A stretch of DNA of 64,000 nt, from positions 248,001 to 312,000 of the forward strand of contig NZ_CP048286.1 in NCBI RefSeq assembly GCF_010365285.1, written 5' to 3'. The translations under genes and the position numbers were made by a program. This DNA comes from Paenibacillus rhizovicinus. GTDB taxonomy: Bacteria > Bacillota > Bacilli > Paenibacillales > Paenibacillaceae. Shown here piece after piece: positions 60,074 through 64,000 of the stretch. Each line of letters begins with the position of its first letter. Positions within the stretch are counted from its first letter, which is position 1. The notes beneath the pieces were generated by a model. The model did no database searches. It had not been told where the DNA came from and saw only the letters and a list, made by a program, of their open reading frames with translations.

Positions 60074-61176
60074 GTCTTCATCCCTCGTTTGCTCCATATG
60101 AATACGATCAACACGACCAGCATATCGAACGGCAAATGGATTCGCATCCAATACCCCGATACTTTGAACAGCTGCATCTCATTGAAGCGCGACCCGGCGA
60201 TCACCGTCGCGATGGCAAGCAGGACGCAGATGACGAGGCTCGGCAGTTTGGAGCGCCACGAGACAAGCTTCGGATTGTATGCCTGGAAACAACTGCTGAT
60301 CGCCTGCGATCCCACATGCCAGGTAATCATCGTGAATACGTACGTCATGACGAGAAGAATGAGCAAATAGATCGTAATCACCCGTTCGATGAACACGTAT
60401 TTCATGCGGATGGCGTCGATCGTCGATATCCACGTGTATATGTAATCGTCGATCCCGTCCGTTCCCAGGTAACCGATCGGTATGAAGAACGAGGCAGTCA
60501 CTAGACCGAACCCGATCATCGGGAGGAACCATAAGTACTTGACGCCCTTCATGTTTTTAAACTCGCGATTGAAGATGGCGAGTCCCATATAGCCGGCAAA
60601 CGTGTACGAAGATGCCGAGATGCTATTCCAGGAAGGAGCGATCCAAGCGTAATCGAGCATCGCTTGGACCGAGTCGTAATTCATGTTCTGGCTGAAGACG
60701 CCATGAATTAATACGAGGACAAGCAGCGGGACGGCGAGCACGAAGATGATTTCCGTGCCGAATAACACCGTTTTCGACGATTGCACGGCGCTCAGGCATG
60801 TCATGATCACGAATAGCGTCAGCAGCACGGGCAGAGCCATGTCCGGGTTCAAATATTTCTCCATGATGAACGCGCAATGAATCCATATCAAGCCGCCTGC
60901 GGTCAGCGAAGCCAAGCCGAAGAGCAGCATGAGCGGGATCCGGAATGCCTGCGGCAAGAAGTAGGCGGCAATTTCCGGCAGCCCTTTCCCGTCGAACTTC
61001 ATCATAGCCCGGGTGAAAATAATCATCAGTATACTGCCGATCAGAGGACCGACGAAGAGCGACATGACCGCTCCGTCATAGCGTTCATCCACGTTCACGC
61101 GCGGAATGAACAGGATCGTATGGATCATCATGGACATGCACATGACGTAGAAATAGTAACGAGACAACCCGATCAC
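60070..61176 (-). CDS. GerAB-family spore germination permease
   Basis: A 368-residue membrane protein with ten or more helices of the APC/GRK type. The GTG at 61176 overlaps the GerA stop. TTG at 61167, with AGGTGATC before it, is an equally good start. It is the B subunit of the receptor, which binds the germinant. Confidence 0.9.
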   Translation of the reverse strand: MIGLSRYYFYVMCMSMMIHTILFIPRVNVDERYDGAVMSLFVGPLIGSILMIIFTRAMMKFDGKGLPEIAAYFLPQAFRIPLMLLFGLASLTAGGLIWIHCAFIMEKYLNPDMALPVLLTLFVIMTCLSAVQSSKTVLFGTEIIFVLAVPLLVLVLIHGVFSQNMNYDSVQAMLDYAWIAPSWNSISASSYTFAGYMGLAIFNREFKNMKGVKYLWFLPMIGFGLVTASFFIPIGYLGTDGIDDYIYTWISTIDAIRMKYVFIERVITIYLLILLVMTYVFTMITWHVGSQAISSCFQAYNPKLVSWRSKLPSLVICVLLAIATVIAGSRFNEMQLFKVSGYWMRIHLPFDMLVVLIVFIWSKRGMKT

Positions 61177-62564
61177 CTGCTTTTTTTGGCTTCCCCCGCA
61201 AACAGCTTCAAGTACGGCCGCCCAAAGCTCCGCAAGCTCGCTGCATAAACAATAAACCCGAATATTCCCGTCACTACGCCCACCAAGCCGAAGTACATGG
61301 CGCAGATGATCAGCGGGAATTTGATCACCCGCATCGCATAGCTCATCGTATTGATCGGAATGACGAAATTCGAGATGGCGACGGAGGAAGCGATAATAAT
61401 CATGATGCTGCTCACCAGTCCTGCTTCCTGCGCAGCTTCGCCCAATATCAGTCCGCCTACGGTCGTAGCGGTCGACCCGATGTGTTTGGGCAGCCGAATG
61501 CTGGCTTCGGTGAGCGCTTCGGTCAAGAACAGCATGAAGAAGACTTCATAGAAGGACGCATAAGGCACGGCCGCGCGGCTGCCGGCGATCTCGAGCGCGA
61601 GCTGAGCGCGGAAGAACTCCGGATTGTACGAAACGGCGGCGACGTACAATGCCGGGAGCGTCGTTGTTATGAATACCGACAAATACCGCAGCACTTGCAG
61701 CGGCCTGGTAATCCATGGGTATTGATAGACATCGTCCATGGACGTGATGAAATCGTAGAAGACCGCCGGAAGAATGATCGAGAATGGCGTGCCGTTCAGC
61801 AGCAAGACGACTTTCCCTTTGCTCAGACTGAGCACGCTTCGGTCCGGCCTGTCCGTCACGAATAAGGTCGGGAAGAATTCGTATCGGTTCGAAAGCAGCA
61901 TCTGCAGCTGATTCGAGGCTTGAATGACCGCTGCATCGATTTCCGTTAAGCGTTTATCCAGTTCAAGCAAGAGAGCCGGATCCACTTTGGACGCATCGAA
62001 CACAATAGCGAGCTGCGTACGGCTCTCCGTGCCTATTTCCGAGTACTCCACGCGCAGATCCTTCGAAGGGTAACGGGTTCGCATAATTTGCACGTTGGTA
62101 TCGATATCTTCCGAGAAGGAGTTCTGCGGTCCTTGAAGGATGCTTTCCTGACAGGTTTCCATAGGCTTGGATAGGGACGGCTTCTTCATTTCCACCGCAC
62201 AGATTGAATCGCGAAACACGATAAGCGCACACCCGCGCAGCAGCTTGTCGGACGCCTGCGGCTTGGCAGTGAGCCGTTCAAAGCCGGGCAGCAGCGATAA
62301 TTTCGCTTCGAATTCCGATAAGTCGCCTGAAGCGGCGAAAGCCTGCATGATCGTCGTTTGTATGCCGTTCTTGTCGCACAGCGACGATAAGTACATCAGC
62401 TGCGCGGATTCCTGTTCGACGCGCAGCTCCCTGCTTACGAGATCGCCGGAATGCGCCAAGCCGGATACAGCGCCTTGCAGATCGAATCGTTTCATAAGGC
62501 CAGACATCCCTCGTCGGTCGTTTGGCCTAGTATTTCCAAGCTCAGGGAATCGTATCCAATTCAT
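61173..62564 (-). CDS. GerA-family spore germination protein
   Basis: About 463 residues from ATG 62564 (GAGGA 6 bases upstream); ATG 62570 and 62495 are alternatives. The N-terminal hydrophilic half has LIVFRDSICAVEMKKPSLSKPMETCQESILQGPQNSFSEDID-like pattern. The C-terminal part has five to six helices (VVLLLNGTPFSIILPAVFYDF, GGLILGEAAQEAGLVS). It is the A subunit of the receptor and first gene of the A-B-C operon. Confidence 0.93.
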   Translation of the reverse strand: MNWIRFPELGNTRPNDRRGMSGLMKRFDLQGAVSGLAHSGDLVSRELRVEQESAQLMYLSSLCDKNGIQTTIMQAFAASGDLSEFEAKLSLLPGFERLTAKPQASDKLLRGCALIVFRDSICAVEMKKPSLSKPMETCQESILQGPQNSFSEDIDTNVQIMRTRYPSKDLRVEYSEIGTESRTQLAIVFDASKVDPALLLELDKRLTEIDAAVIQASNQLQMLLSNRYEFFPTLFVTDRPDRSVLSLSKGKVVLLLNGTPFSIILPAVFYDFITSMDDVYQYPWITRPLQVLRYLSVFITTTLPALYVAAVSYNPEFFRAQLALEIAGSRAAVPYASFYEVFFMLFLTEALTEASIRLPKHIGSTATTVGGLILGEAAQEAGLVSSIMIIIASSVAISNFVIPINTMSYAMRVIKFPLIICAMYFGLVGVVTGIFGFIVYAASLRSFGRPYLKLFAGEAKKSR

Positions 62565-62688
62565 GCCCATTCCTCGGCCAGTCGCAGCCGGCGAAGTCTT
62601 GTCCTAGCGCCGCCTTGCGTATAAACGGCTTTCGTTCCGCACATACTTCTGTCCATACTTGGAAATATTTCGCAAGCAAGGAGCATTC

Positions 62689-63795
62689 ATGAAGATACCG
62701 CCTATCGAGAAAATATCGGGAACCCAGCTCGGCTTGATCTTGTTCACGTTCGTCGTCTCCACGATCAACTTGACCGTTCCCGGCGAAATGGTGATGTACG
62801 CCAAACACGATGCATGGCTGTCCGTGCTGCCGGCGGCACTGCTCGGTCTGCTGACCGTTTGGGTGATGACGACATTGTCTCGCCGTTATCCGGGATTGAC
62901 GATCGTTGAATACGGATCGAAGATTCTGGGCAAATGGTTCGGCACGCTTCTGGGGCTGAACTTCATCTACTATTGGTACGTCTCGATCTCGACGATCACG
63001 TTCCAGCATACGGCGTTCATCAGCACCTTGCTGCTGCCGAACAGCCCGTCCATCGTCGGCTGCACGACCCTGCTCGTCCTATGCGCCATGACCGCGACTG
63101 CAGGCATCGAAGTAATCGGACGATGCAATCAGTTTCTTACGCCGCTGCTCATTGTCGCCATCCTTCCGATCTTCATGCTGACCATCAAGGACGCCAATCC
63201 CGCATTTCTCCAGCCCGTATTGGGAGACGGTTTGAAGCCTGTCTTAAAAGGGGCTTACATGCCGGCAAGCGCCTACATGAATCAATTGTACATTCTTGGC
63301 TGGCTGCTTCCTTATTTGAATCACCAGAAAGAAGACCGCAAAGCTTCGCTATTCGCCCTGGCGGGTATTACGGGCACGGTTTTCTTCATCGTGATGCTGT
63401 CCATCATGGTCCTCGGCCCGCTGACCGGCAAATTGACGTATTCCTTCTTGAGCGTCATTCAATACGTCGGTGTCGAGGGGTCGTTTGAACGCCTGGAAGC
63501 GATCGCGGTCTCGATTTGGGTCATGGGGTATTTCGTGAAGGTCTCCATCGCCTTGTTCATTCTGTGTCTCACCGTTGGACAGGTGTTCGGCATCCAGAAT
63601 CATCGCGACCTGATGGTCCCCGTCATCCTGCTCACCGTAGTCGGTTCGATATGGATCTTCAAGAACGGTTCGGAACTGTTGGATTACTTGGTTTTCACGT
63701 TTCCGCTCCTGGCACTCTTGAACCAAACGTTCATTCCTATCCTTCTGCTTGTCATCGATACGGTTCGAAGGCGATTCACGCCGTCACGAACCTAA
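62689..63795 (+). CDS. GerAB-family germination permease, second copy
   Basis: The start at 62689 has AAGGAG 5 bases upstream. The 368-residue permease has about ten helices (ISGTQLGLILFTFVVSTI, NFIYYWYVSISTITFQHTAF). It is divergent from the A-B-C receptor operon and has no A or C partner in view, so it may be the extra B subunit found in some Ger loci. Confidence 0.9.
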   Translation: MKIPPIEKISGTQLGLILFTFVVSTINLTVPGEMVMYAKHDAWLSVLPAALLGLLTVWVMTTLSRRYPGLTIVEYGSKILGKWFGTLLGLNFIYYWYVSISTITFQHTAFISTLLLPNSPSIVGCTTLLVLCAMTATAGIEVIGRCNQFLTPLLIVAILPIFMLTIKDANPAFLQPVLGDGLKPVLKGAYMPASAYMNQLYILGWLLPYLNHQKEDRKASLFALAGITGTVFFIVMLSIMVLGPLTGKLTYSFLSVIQYVGVEGSFERLEAIAVSIWVMGYFVKVSIALFILCLTVGQVFGIQNHRDLMVPVILLTVVGSIWIFKNGSELLDYLVFTFPLLALLNQTFIPILLLVIDTVRRRFTPSRT

Positions 63796-64000
63796 TAACC
63801 GATGGCCGATCGGCTCGAACAGCAGTTTGAACGGCAGTGTGAAGCTCTGCAGCTCGACCTTCGCGAGCTGCAGCGCTCCTATTACGATGGCAAAACCCAT
63901 TAAGCCTCCGTATACGACTGCCGTTCTATAGTTCCCTTCCCTAGCGAAGGAACGCACCTTGAAGATCGTCCAACCGGCGAATATCAGTACATAGGCTCCA
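63784..64000 (-). CDS. Small membrane protein, N-terminus beyond the window
   Basis: A minus-strand frame enters from the edge and ends at TGA 63784, overlapping the permease tail by 12 bp. The visible 71 residues have a helix at the start (YVLIFAGWTIFKV), a basic loop (REGNYRTAVVYGG) and another helix (GFAIVIGALQLAKV). Possibly one of the small proteins accompanying Ger loci. Not recognised with certainty. Confidence 0.65.
   Translation of the reverse strand, partial: GAYVLIFAGWTIFKVRSFAREGNYRTAVVYGGLMGFAIVIGALQLAKVELQSFTLPFKLLFEPIGHRLLGS

Overview
The window looks like chromosome from an endospore-forming, aerobic member of the Paenibacillaceae (Paenibacillus or Cohnella type). The evidence is moderate GC, strong AGGAGG-type ribosome binding sites with frequent TTG and GTG starts, a cotJABC spore-coat operon, a spore transglutaminase, two Ger-type germination receptor loci, a YheC/D coat-associated ATP-grasp protein, and many lipoproteins with SPase II lipoboxes. 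I see no rRNA, tRNA, CRISPR array, insertion sequence or prophage.

Left part (1-15.7 kb): a sugar-type ABC importer operon that ends in an HlyD-like adaptor running off the left edge; a two-component system with a beta-propeller lipoprotein; a cell-wall amidase; a LysR/MFS divergent pair; several small stand-alone genes; and an Lsa-like ABC-F ribosome-protection gene. The ABC-F gene is preceded by a 16-codon leader peptide inside an attenuator-like hairpin. The importer and amidase genes carry matching 11-bp-phased direct repeats upstream, which suggests that the response regulator between them controls both.

15.7-25.5 kb: an envelope-stress block. One minus-strand operon carries an RND pump, a DedA-PAP2 fusion with a degenerate PAP2 half, an ECF sigma factor, its zinc anti-sigma factor and a bactofilin-like membrane protein. 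It is divergent from an MprF-type lipid aminoacylase/flippase and a ferritin-like protein.

25.9-29.7 kb: a reactive-sulfur (cst-type) operon. It contains TauE exporter, TusA-rhodanese, rhodanese-persulfide dioxygenase, TusA, DsrE-like protein and the persulfide sensor CstR. Two clear operators and one weaker one have CATACC...GGTATG arms. 29.8-37.9 kb holds YheC/D, a b561-like heme membrane protein divergent from a two-component system, a hydrolase, ChrA, a GNAT enzyme and MntP.

37.9-46.8 kb is the most striking part: a complete PQQ biosynthesis operon (pqqA, B, C, D, E), including a 23-codon pqqA, followed by an M19 dipeptidase. Nearby lie a lipoprotein PQQ-dependent alcohol-dehydrogenase-type quinoprotein, a histidine-repeat secreted protein and a stand-alone CuA-cupredoxin lipoprotein. 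Together they suggest that this Gram-positive makes PQQ and oxidises an alcohol-like substrate on the outer face of its membrane, passing electrons to copper.

46.8-64 kb: a decayed acetyltransferase, cotJABC, an internally deleted MFS remnant, two Gfo/Idh/MocA oxidoreductase loci with cre-like sites, an ArsR/MFS pair, an NlpC/P60 hydrolase, a YtrA-type ABC operon with an operator at its promoter, tgl, and germination genes running to the right edge.
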